Notes under the pieces: model-generated
Told to the model about the DNA's origin: nothing
Seen by the model: only the letters and a program-made list of their open reading frames with translations
The model's database searches: none
Program-made: the position numbers and the translations under genes
DNA from: Trematomus loennbergii
Lineage: Eukaryota > Chordata > Actinopteri > Perciformes > Nototheniidae
Length of the DNA stretch: 64,000 nucleotides
Direction of reading: 5' to 3'
Assembly: GCA_012861695.1 (NCBI GenBank)
Contig: JAAOOA010000447.1
Span: 147,001 to 211,000, forward strand
Shown: piece by piece, positions 36,801 through 48,689 of the stretch
How positions within the stretch are numbered: position 1 is the stretch's first letter
Layout of the letters: each line of letters begins with the position of its first letter

Positions 36801-39800
36801 GTAGAGAGAGAGAAGAGAAACAGAGAGAGAGACAGGTAGAGAGAGAGAAGTGAGAAACAGAGAGAGAGACAGGTAGAGAGAGAGATGAGAAACAGAGAGA
36901 GAGGTAGAGAGAGAGAAGTGAGAAACAGAGAGAGAGACAGGTAGAGAGAGAAGTGAGAAACAGAGAGAGAGACAGGTAGAGAGAGAGAAGAGAGAAACAG
37001 AGAGAGAGACAGGTAGAGAGAGAGAAGTGAAACAGAGAGAGAGACAGGTAGAGAGAGAGAAGTGAGAAACAGAGAGAGACAGGTAGAGAGAGAGAAGTGA
37101 GAAACAGAGAGAGAAACAGGTAGAGAGAGAGAAGTGAGAAACAGAGAGAGACAGGTAGAGAGAGAGAGAGAGAAACAGAGAGAGAACAGGTAGAGAGAGA
37201 GAAGTGAGAAACAGAGAGAGAGACAGGTAGAGAGAGAGAAGTGAGAAACAGAGAGAGACAGGTAGAGAGAGAGAAGTGAGAAACAGAGAGAGAGACAGGT
37301 AGAGAGAGAGAAGTGAGAAACAGAGAGAGAAACAGGTAGAGAGAGAGAAGTGAGAAACAGAGAGAGAAACAGGTAGAGAGAGAGAAGTGAGAAACAGAGA
37401 GAGAGACAGGTAGAGAGAGAAGAGAGAAACAGAGAGAGACAGGTAGAGAGAGAGAAGAGAGAAACAGAGAGAGAGACAGGTAGAGAGAGAGAAGAGAGAA
37501 ACGAGAGAGAGACAGGTAGAGAGAGAGAAGTGAGAAACAGAGAGAGAGACAGGTGAGAGAGAGAAGTGAGAAACAGAGGAGAGAGGTAGAGAGAGAGAAG
37601 TGAGAAACAGAGAGAGAGACAGGTAGAGAGAGAAGTGAGAAACAGAGAGAGAGACAGGTAGAGAGAGAGAAGAGAGAAACAGAGAGAGAGACAGGTAGAG
37701 AGAGAGAAGTGAGAAACAGAGAGAGAGACAGGTAGAGAGAGAGAAGAGAGAAACAGAGAGAGACAGGTAGAGAGAGAGAAGAGAGAAACAGAGAGAGAGA
37801 CAGGTAGAGAGAGAAGTGAGAAACAGAGAGAGAAACAGGTAGAGAGAGAAGAGAAACAGAGAGAGAGACAGGTAGAGAGAGAGAAGTGAGAAACAGAGAG
37901 AGAGACAGGTAGAGAGAGAAGTGAGAAACAGAGAGAGAGACAGGTAGAGAGAGAGAAGTGAGAAACAGAGAGAGAGACAGGTAGAGAGAGAGAAGAGAGA
38001 AACAGAGAGAGAGACAGGTAGAGAGAGAGAAGAGAGAAACAGAGAGAGAGACAGGTAGAGAGAGAGAAGTGAGAAACAGAGAGAGAGACAGGTAGAGAGA
38101 GAGAAGTGAGAAACAGAGAGAGAGAGGTAGAGAGAGAGAAGTGAGAAACAGAGAGAGAGACAGGTAGAGAGAGAGAAGAGAAACAGAGAGAGAGACAGGT
38201 AGAGAGAGAGAAGTGAGAAACAGAGAGAGAGACAGGTAGAGAGAGAGAAGAGAGAAACAGAGAGAGAGACAGGTAGAGAGAGAGAAGAGAGAAACAGAGA
38301 GAGAGACAGGTAGAGAGAGAGAAGTGAGAAACAGAGAGAGAACAGGTAGAGAGAGAAGTGAGAAACAGAGAGAGAGACAGGTAGAGAGAGAGAAGAGAGA
38401 AACAGAGAGAGACAGGTAGAGAGAGAAGTGAGAAACAGAGAGAGAGACAGGTAGAGAGAGAGAAGTGAGAAACAGAGAGAGAAACAGGTAGAGAGAGAAG
38501 TGAGAAACAGAGAGAGAGACAGGTGAGAGAGAAGTGAGAAACAGAGAGAGACAGGTAGAGAGAGAGAAGTGAGAAACAGAGAGAGAGACAGTAGAGAGAG
38601 AGAAGTGAGAAACAGAGAGAGACAGGTAGAGAGAGAGAAGTGAGAAACAGAGAGAGAGACAGGTAGAGAGAGAGAAGTGAGAAACAGAGAGAGAGACAGG
38701 TAGAGAGAGAAGTGAGAAACAGAGAGAGACAGGTAGAGAGAGAGAAGAGAGAAACAGAGAGAGAGACAGGTAGAGAGAGAAGTGAGAAACAGAGAGAGAC
38801 AGGTAGAGAGAGAGAAGTGAGAAACAGAGAGAGAGACAGGTAGAGAGAGAGAAGTGAGAAACAGAGAGAGAGACAGGTAGAGAGAGAGAAGTGAGAAACA
38901 GAGAGAGAGACAGGTAGAGAGAGAGAAGAGAGAGAGAGAGAGAGACAGGTAGAGAGAGAGAAGTGAGAAACAGAGAGAGAGACAGGTAGAGAGAGAGAAG
39001 AGAGAAACAGAGAGAGAGACAGGTAGAGAGAGAGAAGAGAGAAACAGAGAGAGACAGGTAGAGAGAGAGAAGTGAGAAACAGAGAGAGAGACAGGTAGAG
39101 AGAGAGAAGAGAGAAACAGAGAGAGAGACAGGTAGAGAGAGAAGTGAGAAACAGAGAGAGACAGGTAGAGAGAGAGAAGTGAGAAACAGAGAGAGAGACA
39201 GGTAGAGAGAGAGAAGAGAGAAAGAGAGAGAGAGACAGGTAGAGAGAGAGAAGAGAGAAACAGAGAGAGAGACAGGTAGAGAAGAGAAGTGAGAAACAGA
39301 GAGAGAGACAGGTAGAGAGAGAGAAGAGAGAAACAGAGAGAGAGACAGTAGAGAGAGAGAAGTGAGAAACAGAGAGAGACAGGTAGAGAGAGAGAAGTGA
39401 GAAACAGAGAGAGAGACAGGTAGAGAGAGAGAAGAGAGAAACAGAGAGAGAGACAGGTAGAGAGAGAGAAGTGAGAAACAGAGAGAGAGACAGGTAGAGA
39501 GAGAGAAGAGAAACAGAGAGAGACAGGTAGAGAGAGAGAAGTGAGAAACAGAGAGAGAGACAGGTAGAGAGAGAGAAGTGAGAAACAGAGAGAGAGGTAG
39601 AGAGAGAGAAGAGAGAAACAGAGAGAGAGACAGGTAGAGAGAGAGAAGTGAGAAACAGAGAGAGAGACAGGTAGAGAGAGAGAGTGAGAAACAGAGAGAG
39701 AGACAGGTAGAGAGAGAGAAGAGAGAACAGAGAGACAGGTAGAGAGAGAGAAGTGAGAAACAGAGAGAGAGACAGGTAGAGAGAGAAGTGAGAAACAGAG

Positions 39801-41660
39801 AGAGAAACAGGTAGAGAGAGAGAAGTGAGAAACAGAGAGAGAGACAGGTAGAGAGAGAGAAGAAGAAACAGAGAGAGACAGGTAGAGAGAGAGAAGAGAG
39901 AAACAGAGAGAGAGACAGGTAGAGAGAGAGAAGAGAGAAACATAGAGAGAGAGACAGGTAGAGAGAGAGAAGTGAGAAACAGAGAGACAGGTAGAGAGAG
40001 AAGAGAGAAACAGAGAGAGACAGTAGAGAGAGAGAAGTGAGAAACAGAGAGAGAGACAGGTAGAGAGAGAGAGAGAGACAGGTAGAGAGAGAAGTGAGAA
40101 ACAGAGAGAGACAGGTAGAGAGAGAGAAGTGAGAAACAGAGAGAGAGACAGGTAGAGAGAGAAGTGAGAAACAGAGAGAGAGACAGGTAGAGAGAGAAGT
40201 GAGAACAGAGAGAGAGAAGTGAGAAACAGAGAGAGACAGGTAGAGAGAGAGAAGTGAGAAACAGAGAGAGAGACAGGTAGAGAGAGAGAAGTGAGAAACA
40301 GAGAGAGAGACAGGTAGAGAGAGAGTGAGAAACAGAGAGAGAGACAGGTAAGAGAGAGAAGTGAGAAACAGAGAGAGAGACAGGTAGAGAGAGAGAAGAG
40401 AGAAAAAGAGAGAGAGACAGGTAGAGAGAGAAGTGAGAAACAGAGAGAGAGACAGTAGAGAGAGAGAAGTGAGAAACAGAGAGAGAGACAGGTAGAGAGA
40501 GAGAAGAGAGAGAGAGAGACAGGTAGAGAAGAGAAGTGAGAAACAGAGAGAGACAGGTAGAGAGAGAGAAGTGAGAAACAGAGAGAGAGACAGGTAGAGA
40601 GAGAGAAGTGAGAAACAGAGAGAGAGACAGGTAGAGAGAGAAGTGAGAAACAGAGAGAGAGACAGGTAGAGAGAGAGAAGTGAGAAACAGAGAGAGAACA
40701 GGTAGAGAGAGAGAAGTGAGAAACAGAGAGAGACAGGTAGAGAGAGAGAAGTGAGAAACAGAGAGAGAGACAGGTAGAGAGAGAGAAGTGAGAAACAGAG
40801 AGAGAGACAGTAGAGAGAGAGAAGTGAGAAACAGAGAGAGAGACAGGTAGAGAGAGAGAAGAGAGAGAGAGAGACAGGTAAGAGAGAGAAGTGAGAAACA
40901 GAGAGAGAGACAGGTAGAGAGAGAGAAGTGAGAAACAGAGAGAGAGACAGTAGAGAGAGAGAAGAGAGAAACAGAGAGAGAGACAGGTAGAGAGAGAGAA
41001 TTGGAGAAACAGAGAGAGAGACAGGTAGAGAGAGAAGTGAGAAACAGAGAGAGAGACAGGTAGAGAGAGAGAAGTGAGAAACAGAGAAGAGACAGGTAGA
41101 GAGAGAGAAGAGAGAGAGAGAGAGACAGGTAGAGAGAGAAGTGAGAAACAGAGAGAGAGACAGGTAGAGAGAGAGAAGAGAAACAGAGAGAGAGAGGTAG
41201 AGAGAGAGAAGTGAGAAACAAGAGAGAGACAGGTAGAGAGAGAGAAGTGAGAAACAGAGAGAGAGACAGGTAGAGAGAGAGTGAGAAACAGAGAGAGAGA
41301 CAGGTAGAGAGAGAGAAGAGAGAGAGAGAGAGCAGGTAGAGAGAGAAGTGAGAAACAGAGAGAGACAGGTAGAGAGAGAGAAGTGAGAAACAGAGAGAGA
41401 GACAGTAGAGAGAGAGAAGAGAGAAACAGAGAGAGAGACAGGTAGAGAGAGAGAAGAGAGAAACAGAGAGAGAGACAGGTAGAGAGAGAGAAGTGAGAAA
41501 CAGAGAGAGAGACAGGTAGAGAGAGAGATGAGAAACAGAGAGAGAGACAGGTAAGAGAGAGAGAAGAGAGAGAGAGAGAGACAGGTAGAGAGAGAGAAGT
41601 GAGAAACAGAGAGAGAGACAGGTAGAGAGAGAGAAGTGAGAAACAGAGAGAGAGACAGGT
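33890..41660. repeat. Purine-rich 35- to 37-bp minisatellite, 7.8 kb
   Basis: Roughly 210 units composed of AGAGAGAGACAGGTAGAGAG followed by AGAGAAGTGAGAAACAG, with variants AGAGAGAAAC and AGAAACAGG and many small indels. The plus strand is over 90 percent purine. On the minus strand it translates as LSLPVSLSVSHFSLST-like repeats in all three frames without stops, producing open frames of more than 2,400 codons that I reject as genes. The array separates tsr2 from the Gypsy element. Confidence 0.95.
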
Positions 41661-41771
41661 AGTTCTATTAGATAAAACCATGCATAAAATACATTTAAAA
41701 GTGAAAGTGCAAGTATTAAAACACAAGTGCAATAATAAAAATAAGTAGAATTAAAACAATCTCCCCAATTC

Positions 41772-42219
41772 TGTTAGCGCTGGGTCAAAAGTTCAGGACC
41801 TACAATGGCAGAGACCAGATGGATTCAGTCTTTTAACAAAGTTTAATTAAGGAAAAAAGGAGCAACTAAAAAACAATCCACAAATGAAGGTGGATCTAGT
41901 TCTCGCTGCTGGCGGTGGCAGGACTCAGGCTGGCTCGAGCAGACACTGGAAAAACAGAGGAAAAAACAAGGTTACTCTTCAACAAAAACAGCAAGAGAAA
42001 ATCACACTAAACTAAGATACTACGACGTTCAGCTCTACCGGGTGAGACGGAGTTATCTGGCACTGGAGTGTGAACATGACCAGGGTTTTATGGAGGAGTT
42101 GATTAGATGGTGCTCCTCATTGTGAACCAGCTGCGCCTTCTAATGATCACCACACTGCACAGGAGAGAGAGAGAGAAGACGAGAGGAGGAGGAGAAAGCA
42201 AAACACCTAAACCATAACA
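41772..42219 (-). mobile_element. Gypsy 3' LTR
   Basis: On the minus strand a 448-bp segment begins TGTTATGGTTTAGGTG (42219) and ends CCAGCGCTAACA (41772), with TGTTA...TAACA ends. It starts just after a purine tract (TTAGGGGAGAG) that follows the polyprotein stop at 42230, which is the expected polypurine tract. A TATA-like CATAAAACCC and an AATTAAAC polyadenylation-like region lie inside. No second LTR is present in the window. Confidence 0.8.
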
Positions 42220-42229
42220 GTACTCTCCC

Positions 42230-44690
42230 CTAACGGACGCCTCCTGGCGGCCTTCCTGGCTTGTCAGGGAATTCCCTATAGAAATCTTCCAGGAGGGTGT
42301 GGTCCAGGATAAGGGCCTTAGAGATCCAGGACCGTTCTTCAGGACCATATCCCTCCCAGTCCACAAGGTATTGGAAACCCCGACCACGCCGGCGAATGTC
42401 CAGAAGCTGGCGTACTGTAAATGCAGGGTGATCATCAATGATCCGGGGAGGTGGGGGGGGGTCAGCCGGAGGAGAGAGAGGACTAGAGACAAAGGGCTTG
42501 AGCAGAGACACGTGGAATGAGGGATGTACCTTGAGAGCAGGAGGAAGGCTAAGGCGGACGACACTGGGATTTATGACACGTTCGATTGTATATGGACCAA
42601 TATACCTTGGGGCCAACTTGCGCGACTCAGTCTGGAGCGGCAGGTCCCGAGCAGATAACCAGACCCTTTGGCCGACCTGGTAGTCTGGAGCGTGGGTTCG
42701 GTGGCGATTTGCCAGCCTCTGGTTACGGGCAGCAGTCCGGGTGAGGGCTGCTCGGGCTTCCCGCCAGACTCGGCGGGCACGACGGAGATGGGCCTGGACT
42801 GAGGGAACGGTCACTTCCGTCTCCTGGCTGGGGAACAATGGGGGCTGGAAGCCGTTAGAGACCATAAAAGGGGACATACCTGTGGCGGAACTGACCAGGG
42901 AGTTATGGGCGTATTCCACCCATGCCAAGTGCGAAGACCAAGAGGCGGGGAGACGGGCAGCGACACAACGTAGGGCTGCCTCTAGGTTCTGGTTGGCCCG
43001 CTCTGCCTGGCGTTAGTCTGTGGATGGTAACCCGAGGAGAGACTTGCCGTGGCCCCCAGTGCCTGACAGAATGCCTTCCAAACCCGGGAAGCAAACTGGG
43101 GACCCCGATCTGAGACAATGTCCTGGGAATGCCGTGAAGCCTAAAAACATGGGACACTAGGAGGTCTGCCGTCTCCAGAGCAGAGGGCAGCTTGGGCAGG
43201 GGGACATAATGGACAGACTTAGAGAAACGATCAACAATGGTGAGGATGGTTGTATTACCTTCTGACGGAGGAAGTCCTGTAACGAAATCCACAGCAATGT
43301 GCGACCAAGGGCGGTTAGGTATGGGTAAAGGGCGTAGGAGGCCAGCTGGAGCACGGTGAGAGGATTTACTGCGGGCACAGACAGAGCAGGCAGAGACAAA
43401 AGCCCTGGTGTCAGCAGACATGGTCGGCCACCAAAACTTCTGCTGGATTAGGGTCAAAGTTCTGTGAAAACCTGGGTGACAGGCAACTTTAGAAGAGTGC
43501 CCCCACTGGAGCACTGGAGATCTCACGGAGGAAGATACGAACAGCCGATCGGGAGGACAGGCCGCTGGGGCAGGATGTTCCTGGAGGGCCTCCTGAACGG
43601 TCTGCTCGATCTCCCACCTGGCCGCTCCAACCACACAGGAGGTAGGGATGATGGTCTCAACGGAGCTCTCTTCAACAGGGGGTGAAAACTGGCGGGAGAG
43701 AGCATCTGGCTTGGTGTTCTTTAATCCAGGGCGGTAAGTCAGAGTGAAATTGAACCTTCCAAGGAACAGTTTCCACCGAGCCTGACGGGAGTTCAACCTG
43801 TGAGCAGAACGTAAATAGGACAGGTTCTTGTGATCGGTCCAAATGATAAACGGACATACAGAACCCTCCAACCAGTGTCGCCACTCCTGCAGGGCTAGCA
43901 CAACGGCTAGAAGTTCCCGATTCCCCACATCATAGTTCCTCTCTGCAGGTGTGAGGCGTCGAGAGAAGTAGGCGCAGGGGTGGAGTCTATGATCCTGGGA
44001 CGATCGCTGGGAAAGGATTGCCCCGACACCTAGATCCGAGGCATCAACCTCCACCACAAATTGGAGTTCTGGATCTGGGTGAATGAGGACAGGAGCGCTG
44101 GAAAACAAATCTTTTAGTTTACCAAAAGAGGACTCGGCCGCAGGGGACCAGGCAAAAGGCAGTTTGATAGAGGTTAACTGGGTTAGAGGAGCAGCAATAC
44201 GACTGTAGTTCTTAATGAAACGTCTAGAGAAATTGCAAACCCGAGGAACCTCTGCAGCTGCTTCCTGGTTGATGGAACCGGCCAGTCCCGAACTGCTTTC
44301 ACTTTAGCTGGGTCAGGTTTTAACTGCCCCTTTTAACTCCCTTTCAACGATGAAACCCAGGAATTGAACAGATGACACATGAAATTCACATTTCTCAGCC
44401 TTAACAAACAGTCTGTTCTCGAGGAGTCTCTGGAGCACACATTTGACATGAGAAACATGATCATCTAAAGACTTTGAGAAAATCAGGATATCATCTAGAT
44501 AAACAAAGACAAAGTGGTTTAGCATGTCCCTCAAAACATCATTTATAAGGGCCTGGAAGACAGCTGGAGCGTTTGTTAACCCAAAAGGCATGACTAAATA
44601 CTCAAAATGACCCAGGTGAGTATTAAATGCTGTTTTCCACTCGTCACCCTCTCTGATGCGAACTAAGTAGTATGCATTTCTAAGGAATGA
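42230..44690 (-). pseudogene. Ty3/Gypsy pol, 3' part: RT palm, RNase H, integrase, chromodomain (broken)
   Basis: Order on the minus strand: reverse transcriptase from about 44690, with [13 protein letters not shown] and catalytic YLDDILIFS (about 44470-44590); connection region; RNase H (44108-43720) with [14 protein letters not shown] and TDHKNLSYL; integrase zinc region ([16 protein letters not shown]); integrase core with VDFVTGLP and [12 protein letters not shown]-terminal GPY/F-like block ([11 protein letters not shown]) and a chromodomain ([15 protein letters not shown]), stop at 42230. Several frameshifts break it: between 44313 and 44110, near 43120 and near 42990-42900. The second catalytic Asp of integrase falls in the shifted part. 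Gag, protease and the RT N-terminus are absent; the element stops at about 44690 where the 35-bp array begins. It is a dead 5'-truncated copy of a chromovirus-type retrotransposon. Confidence 0.93.
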
Positions 44691-45895
44691 GCACTCTCAC
44701 AGGTAGGTGGAGGTGAAGGGAATGAGCACTCTCACAGGTAGGTGGAGGTGAAGGGAATGAGCACTCTCACAGGTAGGTGGAGGTGAAGGGAATGAGCACT
44801 CTCACAGGTAGGTGGAGGTGAAGGGAATGAGCACTCTCACAGGTAGGTGGAGGTGAAGGGAATGAGCACTCTCACAGGTAGGTGGAGGTGAAGGGAATGA
44901 GCACTCTCACAGGTAGGTGGAGGTGAAGGGAATGAGCACTCTCACAGGTAGGTGGAGGTGAAGGGAATGAGCACTCTCACAGGTAGGTGGAGGTGAAGGG
45001 AATGAGCACTCTCACAGGTAGGTGGAGGTGAAGGGAATGAGCACTCTCACAGGTAGGTGGAGGTGAAGGGAATGAGCACTCTCACAGGTAGGTGGAGGTG
45101 AAGGGAATGAGCACTCTCACAGGTAGGTGGAGGTGAAGGGAATGAGCACTCTCACAGGTAGGTGGAGGTGAAGGGAATGAGCACTCTCACAGGTAGGTGG
45201 AGGTGAAGGGAATGAGCACTCTCACAGGTAGGTGGAGGTGAAGGGAATGAGCACTCTCACAGGTAGGTGGAGGTGAAGGGAATGAGCACTCTCACAGGTA
45301 GGTGGAGGTGAAGGGAATGAGCACTCTCACAGGTAGGTGGAGGTGAAGGGAATGAGCACTCTCACAGGTAGGTGGAGGTGAAGGGAATGAGCACTCTCAC
45401 AGGTAGGTGGAGGTGAAGGGAATGAGCACTCTCACAGGTAGGTGGAGGTGAAGGGAATGAGCACTCTCACAGGTAGGTGGAGGTGAAGGGAATGAGCACT
45501 CTCACAGGTAGGTGGAGGTGAAGGGAATGAGCACTCTCACAGGTAGGTGGAGGTGAAGGGAATGAGCACTCTCACAGGTAGGTGGAGGTGAAGGGAATGA
45601 GCACTCTCACAGGTAGGTGGAGGTGAAGGGAATGAGCACTCTCACAGGTAGGTGGAGGTGAAGGGAATGAGCACTCTCACAGGTAGGTGGAGGTGAAGGG
45701 AATGAGCACTCACAGGTAGGTGGAGGTGAAGGGAATGAGCACTCTCACAGGTAGGTGGAGGTGAAGGGAATGAGCACTCTCACAGGTAGGTGGAGGTGAA
45801 GGGAATGAGCACTCTCACAGGTAGGTGGAGGTGAAGGGAATGAGCACTCTCACAGGTAGGTGGAGGTGAAGGGAATGAGCACTCTCACAGCCTTG
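44690..45895. repeat. 35-bp minisatellite (about 34 copies) derived from hAT transposase coding sequence
   Basis: Near-perfect head-to-tail copies of a 35-bp unit (AATGAGCACTCTCACAGGTA, GGTGGAGGTGAAGGG on plus). One unit near 45710 lacks two bases. The minus-strand unit equals the segment encoding VLIPFTSTYL in the adjacent hAT fragment (45850-46054), so the array looks like a local amplification of it. Copies are far more uniform than in the other arrays, suggesting recent expansion. Confidence 0.93.
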
Positions 45896-46054
45896 TAGGC
45901 GAGGTGGGGGAACTCGGTCTCCACAGACAGCCAAAAGTGTGCAAGTGTCACTTTACTCGTCTTTTCCTCGTTGTTCTTCTTCTCACGCTGCTCCTCCCCT
46001 GAAGCTCTCTGGCGCCCCCCAGAGGAGGCGCGCCTCACACTTTGAAAACCCCTG
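45850..46054 (-). pseudogene. hAT transposase C-terminal (dimerisation) fragment
   Basis: The minus strand reads VTLAHFWLSVETEFPHLAYK then AVRVLIPFTSTYL, which matches the C-terminal hAT dimerisation domain found in ZBED-type transposases (FW..V...YP.L...A...L.PF.TTYLCE). The conserved continuation (CESGFS) is replaced by the 35-bp array. The other end reads CAGGGGTTTTCAAAGTGTGA at 46054, a hAT-like terminal sequence, so this is an internally deleted element whose far end has been lost. It cannot encode an active enzyme. Confidence 0.75.
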
Positions 46055-46997
46055 ATTGAGAGGACACACTTTCATCACACTCTCTGTGCCTGGTTGAAGA
46101 ACCACAATGGCTCCTGAATCATTTCAGTGGTAACTGGGTTTGAAATAAAGCTGATTGTTACACATTGTTCTGTCGGGGTTCTGTTCAGAGAACAATCCTC
46201 TCCTGGCTCGCCAACATGATCTCATTCATACATCTTCAACTGGGATCAATGGTTTCACATTCATACCTGACACATTCATTAAACAGGTCAGAAAATGAGA
46301 CAGACTCCAGAAGTCACTTTGAATATGTTTACTGTAGATGTTAAAGATTACAATACACCAATCTGGTCTGCAGAGAGAATCCTCCGGTACATCCTGACTC
46401 CAGATGAAAGGAGACATGATGTCACTTTCCCAGTGATCACAGCCAGCACTGATTGGTGAATATTAAGAAGGGTTATATTGAAGTGACTGCTGCCCTCTAG
46501 TGCTCAGAGGGATTATGACAGCATGGCAGTGGCTCTTGTTATTTCATCAGCGATCAGTACTAATGTCCATTATGATCATTCAGAATCAGCTTCATTAACA
46601 AACTATGTGAACATAAAGGACGTCTGTATTTCTCTCAGTGCTCTTACAAAAGGAGAACCAAGCTGAACCAAGCAAAGCGTGAACATTCATAAATCTGGAG
46701 AAACAGCAAGACATTTGGAGACAAAGACACAAACCAGAGTGGCTCTGAATCTGAAGCTTTGTTTTCTAAGTGATCTGGTTTCAAAGAGCACAGATAACGT
46801 CTCTGCTGAGGGGCGAAGGAGCGTCAGGAAACGCTCTCAGGAAGAGTCCGTCTGATTGGTCAGAACTCTGGAGGTGGAAATCATAAAGTTTCTCTCTCTT
46901 AGTTTCAGTTGTTTCTTTGAGTTTCCACTCCCTCTGTAATCTGCCTCAGGTCACTTTGAATCTGGGTTCATGTCTACCTTTACCACCAACATCTACC
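46055..46997. other. Unassigned unique sequence
   Basis: About 940 bp without recognisable exons, long inverted repeats or tandem repeats. It contains an AATAAAG at about 46144 and T-rich stretches. Given its place downstream of the B30.2 exon it could be part of an NLR 3' UTR or flank, but nothing in it proves this. Confidence 0.4.
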
Positions 46998-47405
46998 CAG
47001 AGGTGGACAGTGACTAAGATCATTCACTCAAGTACTGTACAAGTACAATTTGGAGGTACTTGGACTTCACTTGAGTACTTCCATTTCCTGCTATTTAATA
47101 CTTCTATTCCACAAATAATGATCCAGTTTCTTGGCCTGTTCATATTTGTAATAGAAAATATAAGATAATGAATTATGATGTACTAATAAGGATATATAAA
47201 ATACCTTTGAGTATAAAAGACATTAAAGTTAGCTCCACCTTTACCGGCGGCACAGTTCAAATGAAGAACACATGAATGCATCACTAATTATAATCCAGTG
47301 ATATAATACTGTATATCCCAGGAACCCAGTACTTCTACAGAGTATTTATACACTGTAGTAGTATTACTACTTTTACTGCAGTAACAGACCTGAGTACTGG
47401 TGGTA
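46998..47405. mobile_element. hAT-type MITE (CAGAGGTGGACAGT family)
   Basis: It starts CAGAGGTGGACAGTGACTAA and continues with ACTCAAGTACTGTACAAGTA and CTTGAGTACTTCCATTTCCT, the body of a very common teleost MITE family. The right end is ACTTTTACTGCAGTAACAGA CCTGAGTACTGGTGG. The last segment is the likely source type of the 33-bp array at 9970-11265. No coding potential. Confidence 0.7.
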
Positions 47406-47444
47406 ACACGTGTGATTGATTTGACGTCAGACGGTCAGTCATGT

Positions 47445-48660
47445 GGGGGGGGGGGGGTCTCACTCCTGCAGAGAACACAGGACACTGAGGAACCAGGGGG
47501 GGGGGGTCTCACTCCTGCAGAGAACACAGAGACACTGAGGAACCAGGGGGGGGGGGGGTCTCACTCCTGCAGAGAACACAGAGACACTGAGGAACCAGGG
47601 GGGGGGGGGGTCTCACTCCTGCAGAGAACACAGAGACACTGAGGAACCAGGGGGGGGGGGGTCTCACTCCTGCAGAGAACACAGAGACACTGAGGAACCA
47701 GGGGGGGGGGGGTCTCACTCCTGCAGAGAACACAGAGACACTGAGGAACCAGGGGGGGGGGGGGTCTCACTCCTGCAGAGAACACAGAGACACTGAGGAA
47801 CCAGGGGGGGGGGGGTCTCACTCCTGCAGAGAACACAGAGACACTGAGGAACCAGGGGGGGGGGGTCTCACTCCTGCAGAGAACACAGAGACACTGAGGA
47901 ACCAGGGGGGGGGGGGTCTCACTCCTGCAGAGAACACAGAGACACTGAGGAACCAGGGGGGGGGGGTCTCACTCCTGCAGAGAACACAGAGACACTGAGG
48001 AACCAGGGGGGGGGGGGTCTCACTCCTGCAGAGAACACAGAGACACTGAGGAACCAGGGGGGGGGGGGTCTCACTCCTGCAGAGAACACAGAGACACTGA
48101 GGAACCAGGGGGGGGGGGTCTCACTCCTGCAGAGAACACAGAGACACTGAGGAACCAGGGGGGGGGGGGTCTCACTCCTGCAGAGAACACAGAGACACTG
48201 AGGAACCAGGGGGGGGGGGGTCTCACTCCTGCAGAGAACACAGAGACACTGAGGAACCAGGGGGGGGGGGGTCTCACTCCTGCAGAGAACACAGAGACAC
48301 TGAGGAACCAGGGGGGGGGGGGGGTCTCACTCCTGCAGAGAACACAGAGACACTGAGGAACCAGGGGGGGGGGGTCTCACTCCTGCAGAGAACACAGAGA
48401 CACTGAGGAACCAGGGGGGGGGGGGTCTCACTCCTGCAGAGAACACAGAGACACTGAGGAACCAGGGGGGGGGGGGTCTCACTCCTGCAGAGAACACAGA
48501 GACACTGAGGAACCAGGGGGGGGGGGTCTCACTCCTGCAGAGAACACAGAGACACTGAGGAACCAGGGGGGGGGGGTCTCACTCCTGCAGAGAACACAGA
48601 GACACTGAGGAACCAGGGGGGGGGGGGGTCTCACTCCTGCAGAGAACACAGAGACACTGA
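47445..48660. repeat. 50- to 53-bp minisatellite with a 9- to 13-G run in each unit
   Basis: I count 24 units: GAACCA, then a G run of 9-13, then TCTCACTCCTGCAGAGAACA and CAGAGACACTGAG. Only the G run varies appreciably. The minus strand of each unit reads C-run, TGGTTCCTCAGTGTCTCTGT, GTTCTCTGCAG, a good imitation of a polypyrimidine tract and AG acceptor. It directly follows the NLR B30.2 exon on the minus strand, whose reading frame runs into it. Short frames such as VRPPPPWFLSVSVFSAG are repeat translation. Confidence 0.93.
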
Positions 48661-48689
48661 AGAGGAACCATGACCCTAACCCTAACCCA

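Noticed and set aside
33663..41732. Minus-strand open frames of about 2,460-2,690 codons rich in Leu/Ser
   Set aside because: Translation of the purine-rich 35- to 37-bp array. CTCTCT-type repeats lack stops in all frames.
42103..43399. Several 60-150-codon frames on both strands
   Set aside because: They are shadows of the Gypsy integrase and chromodomain coding region or parts shifted by frameshifts.
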